Assembly (NCBI GenBank): GCA_030437565.1
Contig: CP129291.1
Coordinates: forward strand, 1,054,001 to 1,118,000
Source of the DNA: Terrilactibacillus sp. S3-3
GTDB taxonomy: Bacteria; Bacillota; Bacilli; Bacillales; Sporolactobacillaceae
DNA: 64,000 nt
Reading direction: 5' to 3'
Shown: positions 40,199 to 50,637 of the stretch, one piece after another
Numbering within the stretch: the stretch's first letter is position 1
How the letters are laid out: each line of letters opens with the position of its first letter
Position numbers and translations under genes: made by a program
Notes under the pieces: generated by a model
What the model saw: the letters and a program-made list of their open reading frames with translations, nothing else
Databases searched by the model: none
What the model was told of the DNA's origin: nothing

Positions 40199-41916
40199 AT
40201 ATACGGGATTTAAGTTTTTCCTATCCGGACGAATCTAAGCCGGCATTGAATAATTTTCTCACAGCCCGCGAAGGAGAGTTTATTTTGCTTACCGGCCCAT
40301 CCGGATGCGGAAAGTCGACGCTTCTGAAATTAATTAAGCACCAGACGGCTCCCGCCGGCAGAATGAGGGGGCAAGTTCTCTATCATGGAAAAAGAGTGGA
40401 AGATTATTTACCGCTGACATTGAGCCAGGAGATCGGCTTTGTTTTTCAAAACCCGGATAATCAAATCGTAATGGATCATGTCCTGCAAGAGTTAGTGTTC
40501 GGGATGGAAAACATGGGATATGAACCGGGATTTATGAAAAGGCGTGTGGCCGAATTGGTTCATTTCTTTGGATTTGAACCGTGGCTGGAAAAGAAAACGT
40601 CAGAAATGTCCAATGGGCAAAAGCAGATGATCAATTTGGCCTCCGTTCTGCTTCTAAATCCGAAACTACTGTTATTGGATGAGCCGACTTCCCAGCTTGA
40701 TCCGGTTGCTGCGAAACAGTTTTTTTCCATCATTGAACAGTTGAATCAGGATTCGGGATCACCGTGATTCTTGCGGAGCATCGTATAGAGGAATTATACC
40801 GGATGGCTGATCGCGTGATGATGTTGGACGGAGGAAAATTGGAACAAATAGGAACGCCGCGTGAAGTAGCGCGCCGGCTTTGGAAAGAAAATGAAAAACA
40901 GAAACGGCGCTATGTCCCTAGTGTCGCCGGCCTCTTTTTTAGTGTCGAAGAACATCAGCCGCAAAATACTGAGATTCCCTTAAGCGTCCGTGAAGGGCGC
41001 CGCTGGCTTGATACCTATGTCCTCACGCCGAACTGGCAGAAAAAGAAGAAGAATGCGGAAAATAGAGGGGAGGGTGAGAAAAAAGAGGACTCGCCAAACC
41101 GGGCATTTTTAAAAAGCAATGAAGACAGAAAGCGGGAGAACCCCGTTCTATCGGCCCAAAATCTTTTTTTTCGCTACGATAAACACGGACGGGAGGTACT
41201 CCGTGATCTGTCGCTGGATGTCATGGCAGGGGAGTGGCTGACAATAGGCAGTAACGGCTCAGGCAAATCGACGCTGCTTAAAATGCTGGCCGGTTTGTTA
41301 AAACCTCAGCATGGAAAAACTCTTCTAAAAGGAAAACGTCTTACGGGACCTGATCCGCAGAATATTGGCTATTTGCCGCAAAATCCAAAACTTTACTTTC
41401 TGCAGGACACGGTTCGTAAAGAAATGGAGGGCCTGGTTGCCCGATTCAGATTGTCGGGCGGCGAGAATAAAATAAATAAATGGTTATCGGCTTTTCAGCT
41501 CAATGGACTTGAAAATCGGCATCCGTATGATTTAAGCGGCGGTGAACTGCAAAAAGCAGCCTTTGCCTGCATGAGTCTAACCGAACCGGAAATTCTGCTT
41601 GTTGATGAACCGACGAAAGGGCTGGATCCGGATGCAAAGGTCCAGCTTGCGGAAGTGCTCACGGCGCTTCACGAGAGCGGCCGAACAATCGTAATGGTCA
41701 CACATGATGTGGAATATGCGGCAAAATATGCCGGATGCTGCGCGATGATGTTCCAGGGGAAAGTCGGGTCGCTGGCAGCGCCAAAGCGTTTTTTTTTTTT
41801 TTAAAGAAAATACATTTTATACAACCGTACTGGACAGGATGACTCGCCACAGCGGGTTTCCTGAAGTTGTGACACTGGAGGAAGCAAAAAATCAATGGTT
41901 TGGAGACCGAAGCTAA
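40186..41916 (+). CDS. EcfA-type double ABC ATPase (frameshifted)
   Basis: Two ATPase halves in one protein of about 576 residues, like YkoD. Half 1: Walker A LLTGPSGCGKSTLLKLI, Q-loop VFQNPDNQIVMD, signature EMSNGQKQMINLAS, Walker B KLLLLDEPTSQLDP, H-loop AEH. Half 2: SNGSGKSTLLKMLAGL, YLPQNPKLYFLQDT, LSGGELQKAAFA, ILLVDEPTKGLDP, VTHD. The halves are joined by a Lys/Glu-rich linker (41035-41150). Frame changes fall near 40760 and at the T14 run 41789-41802, after which it ends ...EEAKNQWFGDRS. It energises EcfT. Confidence 0.87.
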
Positions 41917-42098
41917 TGAAGGAAATTGACGAAAGCGGGGTCATAATGGCTTGGTGCGAGAAGCGGCCGCTTAGCAGGGCTGCAGAAGAAATATTAAAGC
42001 CGGAACGGTTGCTGTTTGAAAAATTTGTTTTTTCGAAAGGCAACGTTTCCGGCCGGGTAAAGAACCTCTTTCTTTTGTGTTCTTCCTCAGACTTTTAA
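41916..42098 (+). CDS. Hypothetical protein coupled to ecfA
   Basis: TAATG overlap with the ecfA stop. Reads MKEIDESGVIMAWCEKRPLS then RAAEEILKPERLLFEKFVFS, ending LFLLCSSSDF, 60 residues. No family recognised. It could be the start of a longer gene cut by an indel, or chance; the coupled start is the main argument. Confidence 0.35.
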   Translation: MKEIDESGVIMAWCEKRPLSRAAEEILKPERLLFEKFVFSKGNVSGRVKNLFLLCSSSDF

Positions 42099-42115
42099 AT
42101 ATTTAGCGGGGAAGG

Positions 42116-42297
42116 TCATTCAATCACAGGCAAAATTCGCGTTTCTTTTTTCATTGCGGCATGACACAATGGACAATTCGGTTCGTCTTCAAAGGAGTAA
42201 GCGTCCCTCATCCAACCTGAACACGAATTATTTGTGCATGCCCAACCGTTGTTTCGACTTCAGGAACCGGTTCTTGCGGGCCACGATTAAATGCCAT
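42116..42297 (-). CDS. YdjO-like cold-inducible zinc-ribbon protein (frameshifted)
   Basis: About 60 residues. MAFNRGPQEPVPEVETTV is followed, after one indel near 42236, by WACTNNSCSGWMRDAYSFED then EPNCPLCHAAMKKETRILPV. Four cysteines in C-x4-C and C-x2-C form a small zinc ribbon, as in B. subtilis YdjO (WECTKEDCNGW...CPLCGSEM). SD AGGGGATG. In Bacillus the gene is cold-inducible; its role is unknown. Confidence 0.75.
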
Positions 42298-42477
42298 TAT
42301 TGACATCCCCTTTCTCGTTACTAACCTTTAGTATACCCTATTTTTTCAAATTAATAAAGCCGTGCCAACGAGATGTCCATGGGGCGGGCAAGGTAATGAA
42401 TCATGTAAAAAGATTTTGACCATGATAGAATAAAGTGGAGTGACGTCATTTTTGTACAATACAAGGAGGGTTTTTCA

Positions 42478-43242
42478 ATGTTTTATTGCCGCTTTTTATA
42501 CAATGGCACGCTGAGGTACGGGATGGTGGATGTTGACCGTGTGATCGAACTGACCGGTTCATTTCTGGAGGCCTCCCATGCACCAACAAACAGTGTCCAT
42601 TATTTGTCGGAGGTTCAATTGGTCAGCCCAGTTGATCCGAAGCAGGTTGTGGCTATAGGATTGAATTATCGCGCCCATGCCAAGGAATTGAAACTCGCTT
42701 TGCCGCCGGAACCGATGATGTTCATGGTTTCGCCATCGGCTATTGCTGCACCGGGCGAAGCGATTCGCTTGGCAGACGGGGAACATAGAATTGATTATGA
42801 GGGCGAACTCGCCGTGGTGATCGGCAAAGAGGCCTACAAGGTAAAGGCTGACGAAGCGTTTGATTACATTTTCGGCTATACATGCGCAATTGATGTGTCC
42901 GACCGTGATTTACAACACCGCGACGGGCAGTACACGCGAGCGAAATCTTTCCATACATATAAACCGATTGGACCATGGATTGCCACCAATCTTGATCCGA
43001 ATCATTTATCCCTCCAATTAAAACAAAATAATGTGGTCAAGCAGAATACATCGACAGAGGATATGATCCATCATGTAGATAGAATCATTGAAACCATTAC
43101 TGATGATGTCATGACGCTTTATCCGGGCGATGTCGTACTGACAGGAACGCCATCCGGTGTTGGACCGCTCTCTGCGGGCGATAAACTGGAACTGTCCATT
43201 GAGGGGATTGGAAGCCTTCACCAGCCGGTAGAGCGGGCATAA
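42478..43242 (+). CDS. Fumarylacetoacetate hydrolase family protein
   Basis: One of the few intact long genes, 254 residues. Metal-dependent C-C hydrolase or decarboxylase fold. VVAIGLNYRAHAKEL, the metal-binding DYEGELAVVIGKEA, TCAIDVSDRDLQHRDGQYTR, AKSFHTYKPIGPWI and VLTGTPSGVGPLSAGD are in canonical order. SD AAGGAGG lies 8 bases upstream. The YisK/Cg1458-like group includes oxaloacetate decarboxylases and acylpyruvases; the substrate here is unknown. It stands alone. Confidence 0.9.
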   Translation: MFYCRFLYNGTLRYGMVDVDRVIELTGSFLEASHAPTNSVHYLSEVQLVSPVDPKQVVAIGLNYRAHAKELKLALPPEPMMFMVSPSAIAAPGEAIRLADGEHRIDYEGELAVVIGKEAYKVKADEAFDYIFGYTCAIDVSDRDLQHRDGQYTRAKSFHTYKPIGPWIATNLDPNHLSLQLKQNNVVKQNTSTEDMIHHVDRIIETITDDVMTLYPGDVVLTGTPSGVGPLSAGDKLELSIEGIGSLHQPVERA

Positions 43243-43265
43243 TCTGGCAGCTGGTTTTTTGGGGG

Positions 43266-43292
43266 GACGGGCCTCCCGTGCCTTTTTTTCCT
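43266..43292 (+). terminator. Terminator after the FAH gene
   Basis: ACGGG/CCCGT hairpin with a T7 tail. Confidence 0.55.
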
Positions 43293-43366
43293 AAAAAATA
43301 CAGGCAGTGATAAATAAATGAACCGGATGATTAATATGTATAAATAAACTTCGTAAAACATACCCC

Positions 43367-43410
43367 TGCCCTGTTTCTCTTACCTGTAAAAAGGATAAGG
43401 GAATAGGGCA
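43367..43410. other. Long hairpin near the heat-shock gene end
   Basis: TGCCCTGTTTCTCTTACC pairs imperfectly with GGATAAGGGAATAGGGCA. It lacks T-runs; it may stop minus-strand transcription of the small heat-shock gene. Confidence 0.5.
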
Positions 43411-43417
43411 TGAGTAT

Positions 43418-43842
43418 TTAAAAATCTAATGTGATTTCAGTCAAGGGTTCGTTGCTTCGCTTATCAAGCGTAATCTCCAATGTCTGGTTATTGTAATGGG
43501 CTTTGGCCGTTTTGGCTTTGACAGGAGCCGGGAGCGGGATCGATAAATCGCCATTCGTTTCCGGCAGATTTTTTATCGATAAGTAATAACTATTCAATAA
43601 GATTTTGGGCGAAAAAGGGCCGGAGCGAGCCGGCACGGAAACCTGAACAATCACATGATCATGAGTTTCAAAAATTTGATAACCTTTTTTACTCCCGGAG
43701 GTGTTCATTATGTTTTGAAGCGGCTTTGACAGGTTCTCTCTGCATTTGGTTTTGAAAGGCATTGATATCGAATGGAAACTGGTTCTGAAACATTTTCGAA
43801 AAAGATTCCGGATCAAAAAAATTGGGAAAACGGAAGTTTCAT
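43418..43842 (-). CDS. Hsp20/alpha-crystallin-like protein, CotM/CotP type (frameshifted)
   Basis: About 141 residues. The N-terminus, read across an indel near 43815, is Phe-rich (FRFPNFFDPESFSKMFQNQF, PFDINAFQNQMQ). The crystallin domain is GYQIFETHDHVIVQVSVPAR, then LLNSYYLSIKNL and a C-terminal LEITLDKRSNEPLTEITLDF. This resembles Bacillus spore coat CotP/CotM and YocM rather than the major Hsp18. SD GGGGGT. A second indel near 43735 is likely. A holdase or coat role is possible. Confidence 0.72.
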
Positions 43843-44296
43843 TGACTTACCCCCATCTATTTAACAAGTGTTTTATGGGTGAATAGAGGATTGTTCTCGG
43901 TAAAGTTATCTTGTATAGATTTCCTGAAGCGGATGGTTTGATATTTAGACGCAAAGGGCCTCTTTGTCATTAATTTATGCCTATAAAGAAAGAATGTGAA
44001 AACACCTTAAAGGCAAAAAAATAGTTCCGTCAATTAAAACGGAACATAAGATGAAAGTGTGTTGGGGTTAGGGTTGTTAATAGTATATCCGTAAAGCCGT
44101 TTTATTAAACGTTCAAAATCCGGGAAAAACAAGTTTTTTTTTTTTGAATGTGTCTAAAGTGTGACAATTGCTGATATTCCTCTATTTTTTGAATCCTTTT
44201 TTCGCCCTTACGCGTTATATTAATTATTGACATTAAAAAATTGGTTACTAAAAAACAAAAACTTAAGGGCAAAAATAAATAGATGGAGTGAAAGGA
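43843..44296. other. Intergenic with one hairpin
   Basis: GTTCCGT (44024-44030) / ACGGAAC (44039-44045) with a T-run on the minus strand, apparently a terminator without a gene I can see. TTGACA near 44226-44231 may be the -35 of the next gene. Confidence 0.4.
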
Positions 44297-44473
44297 ATGG
44301 GAAATAAAAATTTGCTGAGGATAGCAGTCGAAGCAAGGAAAAAATACTTGATTCGTATGCTGGAGCTTAATGGGGTGACCAGTGATCCGGGGTATTTAAA
44401 TGAACTGACATTGTCTGAGCTTGAGGAAGAATGGAAGCGCTATCAGACAGAAACAAATAAGGATATTGGATGA
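44297..44473 (+). CDS. Fbp-like Fur-regulated basic protein
   Basis: 58 residues, intact: NLLRIAVEARKKYLIRMLEL, then YLNELTLSELEEEWKRYQTE. The pattern LLRKAVE...YLI..L...G...L.ELTLSELE is that of the small Fbp proteins that help Fur and the sRNA FsrA in the Bacillus iron-sparing response. No clear Fur box is visible upstream, so iron control is not shown. ATG 44297 is used; AAGGA is tight before it, with GGAG further upstream. Followed by a strong terminator. Confidence 0.7.
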   Translation: MGNKNLLRIAVEARKKYLIRMLELNGVTSDPGYLNELTLSELEEEWKRYQTETNKDIG

Positions 44474-44484
44474 TCATTCGAATG

Positions 44485-44522
44485 CCCAAAAGAGCACTTT
44501 TTATTGCTTTTGGGTTTTTTTT
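44485..44522 (+). terminator. Terminator of the Fbp-like gene
   Basis: CCCAAAAG (44485-44492) / CTTTTGGG (44507-44514) and T8. Confidence 0.85.
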
Positions 44523-44808
44523 ATTTTTAAAGCAGCATTAAAGCACGGCCAAAGTTCGGATCTGGATTTTTGTAAAGAAGAGCATGAGAGCTTCAGCTGC
44601 AAAGGCCGCGCGTTCCAAGTTTCTTGAAAATGTATGAAATTGGACAAAAGTTGGGGAAACTCTTTACAATAGATGGGGACAAAAAAGAATGAGCCGGCCG
44701 GGAGCGCGTGCCGCGATTAACTGCTGATAGAATACTGCAATATGATTCGCATGAAGCGCTTTGCCGGTGTTCTTGGCGAGCATGCAAGTGCTGGAAGGAG
44801 AATGCTGC

Positions 44809-45250
44809 TTGAACGAAATCATAACGTTTGCTGATTATTACCATAACAAAGTGATGCTGTCATTTACCGATCATCCTTTTTTCGCGGCTGCCGAAGCACG
44901 TATGGGTCGTCTGCCGATTTCATGATCAGTGGCTATTGACACAACATCCACGACGCGGATGGGAGTTTCCCGGAGGAAAGGTGGAAGAGGGCGAAAGCGC
45001 AGATGAAGCGGCTAAACGTGAAGTTTTTGAAGAAACAGGGGCGGATATCGACCAGCTTCATTATATTGGCCAGTACAAAGTGATTGGCAGAAGTGGCTTA
45101 ATTATTAAGAATGTCTATTTTGCCACCATCAATCGAATTACGCAGAAGGACGATTACATGGAGACGAATGGCCCCATTTTTATTCAATATTTACCGAAGA
45201 ACATTAAAACATATGAAAAATACAGCTTTTTAATGAAAGATATGTACTGA
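44809..45250 (+). CDS. ytkD: YtkD-like Nudix nucleoside triphosphatase (frameshifted)
   Basis: Removes oxidised dGTP (8-oxo-dGTPase) or acts as an RNA/nucleotide pyrophosphohydrolase. The TTG start has GGAAGGAG 8 bases upstream. After an indel in the T6 run near 44878 it reads SRLPKHVWVVCRFHDQWLLT. The Nudix box is GGKVEEGESADEAAKREVFE followed by ETGAD. IGQYKVIGRSGLIIKNVYFA and the ending FLMKDMY follow B. subtilis YtkD. Adjacent to pckA-metK, as in Bacillus. About 147 residues. Confidence 0.9.
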
Positions 45251-45333
45251 CCTATTGTATGAAAAAAATTAACGAATGCTATTTGGTTTCCCCGCCTGTA
45301 AAGAAAAAGAAGGTAGATGCCAATTAAAAAAAA

Positions 45334-45367
45334 GCCGCGGCGCTATGAAAGCGCCGCGGCTTTTTTT
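45334..45367. terminator. Bidirectional terminator ytkD/pckA
   Basis: GCCGCGGCGC (45334-45343) / GCGCCGCGGC (45351-45360), A7 before and T7 after. Confidence 0.92.
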
Positions 45368-45402
45368 AACATGGAGTCGAGTCTCAAGCGACCTGACTGT
45401 GA

Positions 45403-46988
45403 TTATTTTTCAAGAGGTCCGGCCGTACGAATGGCATCGGAGACTTGAGTAAATTTCTTGAAGTTAGCTTTGAATTTATCAGCCAGCTGATGTGCTGTTT
45501 CATCATATGCTTTCCTGTCATCCCAGGTTTCCCACGGTTTAAGAACTTCCGCAGGAATATCTTCGCATTCAACTGGAATGTGAAGTCCGAAAATCGGATC
45601 AGTAACGGTTGAGGCGCCGTCAAGTTCGCCTTCCAGTGCGGCCTTAACCATTTTTCTCGTATAGCTCAGGTTCATCCTTTGACCTTTTCCATAACCGCCG
45701 CCGGTCCAGCCGGTGTTTACTAAATAAACCTTGGCGTTATGGCGATCGATTTTTTTTCGCCGAGAAGTTCGGCATAAGTCGATGCAGGAAGCGGTAAGAA
45801 TGGAGCACCGAAGCATGTGGAGAAAGTTGCTTCAGGATCGGTGACGCCTCGTTCCGTGCCGGCAAGCTTGCTGGTATATCCGGACAGGAAATGATACATC
45901 GCTTGTTCTTTGGTCAAAATACTGATTGGCGGCAGAACGCCAAAAGCATCGGCCGTCAAAAAGATAATAGCGTTCGGATGTCCGCCGACACTCGGCAAGA
46001 GAGCGTTAGGAATATTATCAAGCGTATAAGCGGCGCGTGTATTTTCAGTCAACGTATTGTCATCGTAATCCGGCGTGCGATCTTCAGGACGAATGACAAC
46101 GTTTTCCAAGACAGTGCCAAACTGGATGCTGTTATAGATTTGCGGTTCTTTTTCTTTGGAGAGATGAATGGTCTTCGCATAGCAGCCGCCTTCGATATTG
46201 AAAACACCGTGATCAGACCAGCCGTGTTCGTCATCGCCGATCAATTTTCTTTCAGGTACATTGGAGAGCGTCGTTTTGCCTGTTCCGGAAAGGCCGAAGA
46301 AAAGGGCAACTCTGCCGTCATCGCCTTGGTTGGCCGAGCAGTGCATCGAGAGCACTTGTTTTTGAGGGAGCAGGTAGTTCATTACGGTAAAAATTGATTT
46401 TTTCATTTCACCGGCATATTCCGTTCCGCCGATAAGAATCAGTTTATGTGTAAAAGAAAGGATGATGAAAGCTTCGGAGCGCGTGCCGTCAACTTCCGGG
46501 TCGGCTTTAAATCCCGGGGCAGATAAAATCGTAAATTCCGCTTCATGTGTTTTCAATTCTTCTGAAGTCGGGCAGATGAACAACTGGTGAGCGAATAAAT
46601 TATGCCAAGCGTATTCGTTAATCACTTGAATAGGCAGTTGGTTTTCTTTTTCAGCTCCCGCAAATCCTCTAAAAATGTAACGGCTTTCTTTTTCATTTAA
46701 ATATTGAAGCACTTTGAGATAGAGTTTCTCGAAAACCGCTTCACTGATAGACTGGTTGCGTTCCCAGTCGATGATGTTTTCCGTCGTTTCGTCCCTGACA
46801 AAAAATTTGTCCTTAGGCGACCGTCCGGTGTATTTGCCGGTTGCAGCTGCAAAGGCACCTTTGTCAGTCAAGACACCTTCTTTGGCCAGTATTGCTTTTT
46901 CAATCAATTCTGCCGAAGGCAGGTTGATAAACGTATTTTCCGATTTTAAAAGGGTTGAAGCAATTGTTTTCGAAGCAATCGTATTCAT
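45403..46988 (-). CDS. pckA: Phosphoenolpyruvate carboxykinase, ATP type (frameshifted)
   Basis: Gluconeogenic enzyme converting oxaloacetate and ATP to PEP. Substrate site [14 protein letters not shown]; kinase-1a P-loop [20 protein letters not shown]; metal motif [27 protein letters not shown]-terminal [20 protein letters not shown]. One indel in the T8 run near 45750-45757 only. About 528 codons, normal length. The start may be ATG 46988 or 46997; SD AAGGA lies 12 or 3 bases away, neither ideal. Divergent from metK, as in Bacillus. Confidence 0.95.
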
Positions 46989-47357
46989 TTTTAGCATCCG
47001 TCCTTTTTATATTTAGATAACTCAACGTAAAGCAAGTATAACACATTGAGAATTATAGTACATACTTATTTGCGGAAAATCGGCAAAATTAAGTCTTTTA
47101 GGTAGTTTATTGAAAACCAAATCTAGTTATGGACACTATATATTAAATTTCTCAAAATTACAATGGATTATGCGTCAAATGTTTTTTTTTCATATATAAA
47201 TGCGTTTATTTTTGCCGGGGCCGAAAGAGAAATTGAAAGCCTCATCTAGGAATCATTTGAACCGTCCAATTCATTGCTGCACAAAACATCATACAACTTG
47301 TTAATAAGAAGTTCAAATATAATTTTAGAATATATAAATGGTAAAAATAAGCGAAGA
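46989..47357. other. Upstream region of pckA
   Basis: No gene. A minus-strand TATAAT near 47050-47055 may be the pckA -10. Confidence 0.35.
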
Positions 47358-47533
47358 TAAGGTGAAACTTCAATCAGTGGGGGGGCTTCCATGCCTGATT
47401 GTTAGCTCTTGCCCACAGGATGTGGGTTACACAGATGTCGCCACAAGGACGTGAAGCCTTTAGTCTGTGCTCCTAAGATCGGGCTTTTGCGGGAATTTAT
47501 TTCCAGTCTTACTGCCCGTTAAAGCGGGGATAA
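47358..47533 (+). repeat. Dispersed structured repeat, copy 4
   Basis: Starts TAAGGTGAAACTTCAATCAG and ends TTACTGCCCGTTAAAGCGGG plus GATAAA. It retains the GCCCACAGGATGTGGGTTAC hairpin and the TTTAGTCTGTGCTCCTAAGA segment, but lacks most of the inner CCCACCT-type stem. It lies between pckA and metK promoters. Confidence 0.85.
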
Positions 47534-47575
47534 ATTTTACAGGCTCATTGTTTAGGGGAGAAGTGGGAATTCATG

Positions 47576-47604
47576 TTGACAGGGTCTGTCGTCTGCGATA
47601 TTCT
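47576..47604 (+). promoter_or_regulatory. metK promoter
   Basis: TTGACA (47576-47581), 17-base spacer, TATTCT (47599-47604). Confidence 0.75.
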
Positions 47605-47621
47605 TAAAATTAATACGGCTG

Positions 47622-47785
47622 CTCTTATTCCGAGAAGGCGGAGGGACAGGCCCTGTGAAGCCCGGCAACCGGCCGATTGGCACGGTGCTAACCTGCAAAC
47701 ATGAAGCTTGAAGGCTCATGTTTGATGATAAGAGGCGCGTCTAAGAACCGGCCTTATCCTTAAACGGAGCAGGCTTTTTTCATGC
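47622..47785 (+). promoter_or_regulatory. SAM-I riboswitch (S-box) with terminator
   Basis: CTCTTATTCCGAGAAGGCGG, then AGGGACAGGCCCTGTGAAGC and CCGGCAACC, closed by GATGATAAGAG (ends 47734), is the S-box core. GCCT...AGGC (47752-47775) followed by T6 forms the terminator. High SAM should stop metK transcription. Confidence 0.95.
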
Positions 47786-47858
47786 CTTGAACATAAAACA
47801 GAGGGATCGAGTACCGTTATTGGAGTGCTGCATACAATGTTTAAGGAGGAAAAAGAGG

Positions 47859-49095
47859 ATGAAAAAAAAACATTCAAGAAGATTATTTACTTCGGAATCT
47901 GTGACGGAAGGCCATCCAGATAAAATCTGCGACCAAATTTCCGATGCAATATTAGATGAAATATTAAAGAGCGATCCCAATGCGCGGGTTGCGTGCGAGA
48001 CAAGTGTCAACACCGGGCTGGTTCTTGTCACGGGTGAAAAATATCAACAACAACTTATGTTGATATTCCGAAGGTCGTCCGCGAGACGATTAAGGAAATA
48101 GGCTATGATCGGGCAAAATATGGTTTTGATGCCGCAACGTGCGCTGTACTGACGTCCATTGACGAACAGTCTCCGGATATTGCCCAAGGTGTCAATCAAG
48201 CGCTCGAAGCCCGTGAAGGTGAGATGTCTGACGATGAAATCGAAGCGATTGGCGCCGGCGATCAAGGTATGATGTTCGGCTTTGCAGTCAATGAAACACC
48301 TGAGCTCATGCCGCTTCCGATTTCGCTTGCTCACAAATTGTCAAGGCGGCTTGCGGAAGTCAGAAAGACCGGTGTGATTCCATATTTACGTCCGGATGGC
48401 AAGACGCAGGTCACGATTGAGTATGACGAAGAAGGAAAGCCGTTACGTGTTGACACCATTGTGATTTCGACGCAGCATCACCCGGAAATCGCGCTTGAAC
48501 AAATAAAGAAAGATATTAAGGAAAAAGTGATTAAACCGATCGTTCCCGCTGTGCTGATCGATAAGGATACAAAATTCTTTATCAATCCGACCGGCCGTTT
48601 TGTTATTGGCGGACCGCAAGGAGATGCCGGGCTGACCGGCCGAAAAATCATTGTGGATACGTATGGCGGATATGCCCGTCACGGAGGCGGGGCTTTTTCA
48701 GGAAAAGATGCGACGAAAGTGGACCGCTCGGCCGCATATGCGCTCGTTATGTAGCGAAAAATATCGTTGCCGCCGGATTGGCCGATAAATGTGAGGTTCA
48801 GATCGCTTATGCTATTGGTGTGGCACGGCCCGTATCGATTTCTGTGGATACGTTTGGAACAGGCAAAGCATCCGAAGAACAGCTTGTCGAATTGATTCAT
48901 GAAAATTTTGATCTCCGGCCTGCCGGCATTATCAAAATGCTCGATCTCCGTCGGCCGATTTACAAACAAACGGCAGCATACGGCCACTTCGGCCGCACCG
49001 ACGTTGAACTGCCTTGGGAAAAGACGGATAAGGCGGCCCTGCTCAGGGAAAAAGTACTGACCGGCACAAGCGCGGCTTCAACTAAAAAAAATTAA
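47859..49095 (+). CDS. metK: S-adenosylmethionine synthetase (frameshifted)
   Basis: Makes SAM from methionine and [43 protein letters not shown], the P-loop-like [20 protein letters not shown] and [20 protein letters not shown] are all present. 411 codons (typical 400). Indels near 48043 and 48750; the latter restores [38 protein letters not shown]. Under the S-box upstream. Being single-copy and essential in Bacillus, its breaks argue for sequence errors rather than decay. Confidence 0.96.
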
Positions 49096-49104
49096 AGCTT
49101 AACA

Positions 49105-49142
49105 AAAGCAGTCTCTAGATGATTAGAGACTGCTTTTTTTTA
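49105..49142 (+). terminator. metK terminator
   Basis: AAAAGCAGTCTCTA (49105-49118) / TAGAGACTGCTTTT (49124-49137) and more T. Confidence 0.92.
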
Positions 49143-49531
49143 TATTTTAATAAACCCGGACGCAGCAGGCTTCAGGCAAGGTCAGCCCGGAGTCAAGTTT
49201 CCTTTTTTTTATGAATGAACAAAGTGGTGCATCCGATTTCATTTCAATTCCTGGTATAATATAGAAAAGGGGTTTTACTAAAATGAGTCGTGGCCGGTTT
49301 TAAGGAAATTCAGCCTCTTATTGCTAGTTTTAGTCCATTTTAACGAATGATATAAGGCAAACAGGCAAACGTTAATATTAGTGACAAAAGTGAAAGCTTC
49401 CGGATAAAATAAGGTCTCAGCCAGAGCTTCAATGGTTCTGCTTTACCAAATTTTTTTCAAAACAGCGGCATATTTATCATGTCTCTGATCATAAATCTAT
49501 TGGATATATTGATGTATATGGAGGGTCGAGA
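49143..49531. other. Promoter region of ytpB
   Basis: TGGTATAAT (49252-49260) is an extended -10; a short AUG frame of six codons follows at 49283. No longer gene is supported. Confidence 0.45.
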
Positions 49532-50604
49532 ATGAAAGTGCCATCCAGGCCGTTAGACTTAATGTCAAAGATTTATTGCAAAGTGTTGCCAAGGGTACGT
49601 ATTGAGTTAAGCAAATGGAAGAAAATGGCTCTTATCATTCCTGATGATGAACTGCGCAAACAAGCGCTCGCCAGCATTGAAACAAAGACTTTTCACTGCG
49701 AGGGCGGAGCCATCTATAGTCTGCTTGCCGAGGGGCGGTCGGTCGGCGGATGTTATTTCATTTATTGTCGCCTATCAAACGATCAGCGACTATCTGGATA
49801 ATTTATGCGATCGCAGTGTGTCGCTTGATCCAAGAGATTTTCGCTGTTTGCATCAAGCCATGCTGGATGCGCTGACACCTGGGGCCGCCCCAATCGATTA
49901 TTACCAGCATCGCGATGTTTCTTCGGACGGCGGTTATTTACAGGCCCTTGTTAAAACTTGCCAATCTTACTTGGAAAGTCTGGATGCATTGGAGGCGATC
50001 ACGCCTTCTCTGCATGAACTGGCCGGGTTTTATTGCGATCTGCAGGTACATAAGCATGTCAAAAAGGATCAGCGGGTGCCAAGGCTGCAGGCCTGGTTCC
50101 GCCAATATCAGGCGGAACTGCCGAAAATGAGCTGGTATGAATTTTCCGCCTGCTCCGGTTCAACGCTCGGCATCTTCTGCATTGTGTCATACGCCGCATC
50201 TCGGGGAAGCGAGATGAAAACTTTGGTCACAACAATCAAAAAACGGCTATTTTCCATGGGTTCAGGGCCTGCATATATTGATGGACTATTTTGTCGATCA
50301 GGAGGAAGACAAAATAGGGGGAGATCTGAACTTTTGCTTTTATTATGAGAATGAGGAAACGATGATGGAACGGTTCAATCATTTTATTGTTAATGCGGAT
50401 GCGGCGATCGCGGACATGCCCGACAAAAATTTTCATCTTATGATTAATCGTGGGTTGCTAGGTATTTATCTCGCAGACAAAAAAGTGGCCAAACAGCGAA
50501 ACGTACGGATTTTGGCCAGAAAGCTGATGCGGAGGGCTGGAGGAGCCGGCTTATTTTTCTTCGTCAACGGCTGGCTTTATCGGCGGATTCGGCCGGGAAT
50601 ATAA
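49532..50604 (+). CDS. ytpB: Tetraprenyl-beta-curcumene synthase, YtpB (frameshifted)
   Basis: Class I-like terpene cyclase (DUF2600) making C35 terpenes (sesquarterpenes) from heptaprenyl diphosphate. Asp-rich motif ISDYLDNLCDRSVSLDPRDF and second motif LHILMDYFVDQEEDKIGGDL; FHCEGGAIYSLLAEG at the N-terminus; HQAMLDALTPGAAPIDYYQH. About 357 codons (B. subtilis about 367). Indels near 49735 and 50262. GGAGGG precedes the start. Follows metK as in Bacillus; products are linked to spore and membrane stability there. Confidence 0.88.
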
Positions 50605-50637
50605 GGAGCAGGCTTACTTACTCGGCCTGCTCCTTTT
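50605..50637 (+). terminator. ytpB terminator overlapping the mnmM end
   Basis: GGAGCAGGC (50605-50613) / GCCTGCTCC (50625-50633), then TTTTC. The right arm and loop are also codons of the convergent mnmM gene. Confidence 0.85.

Noticed and set aside
44200..44296. Fur box before the Fbp-like gene
   Set aside because: No GATAATGATTATC-like inverted repeat is visible.
47358..47533. Repeat as a complete insertion sequence
   Set aside because: No transposase frame in any of the five copies; at most a non-autonomous or remnant element.
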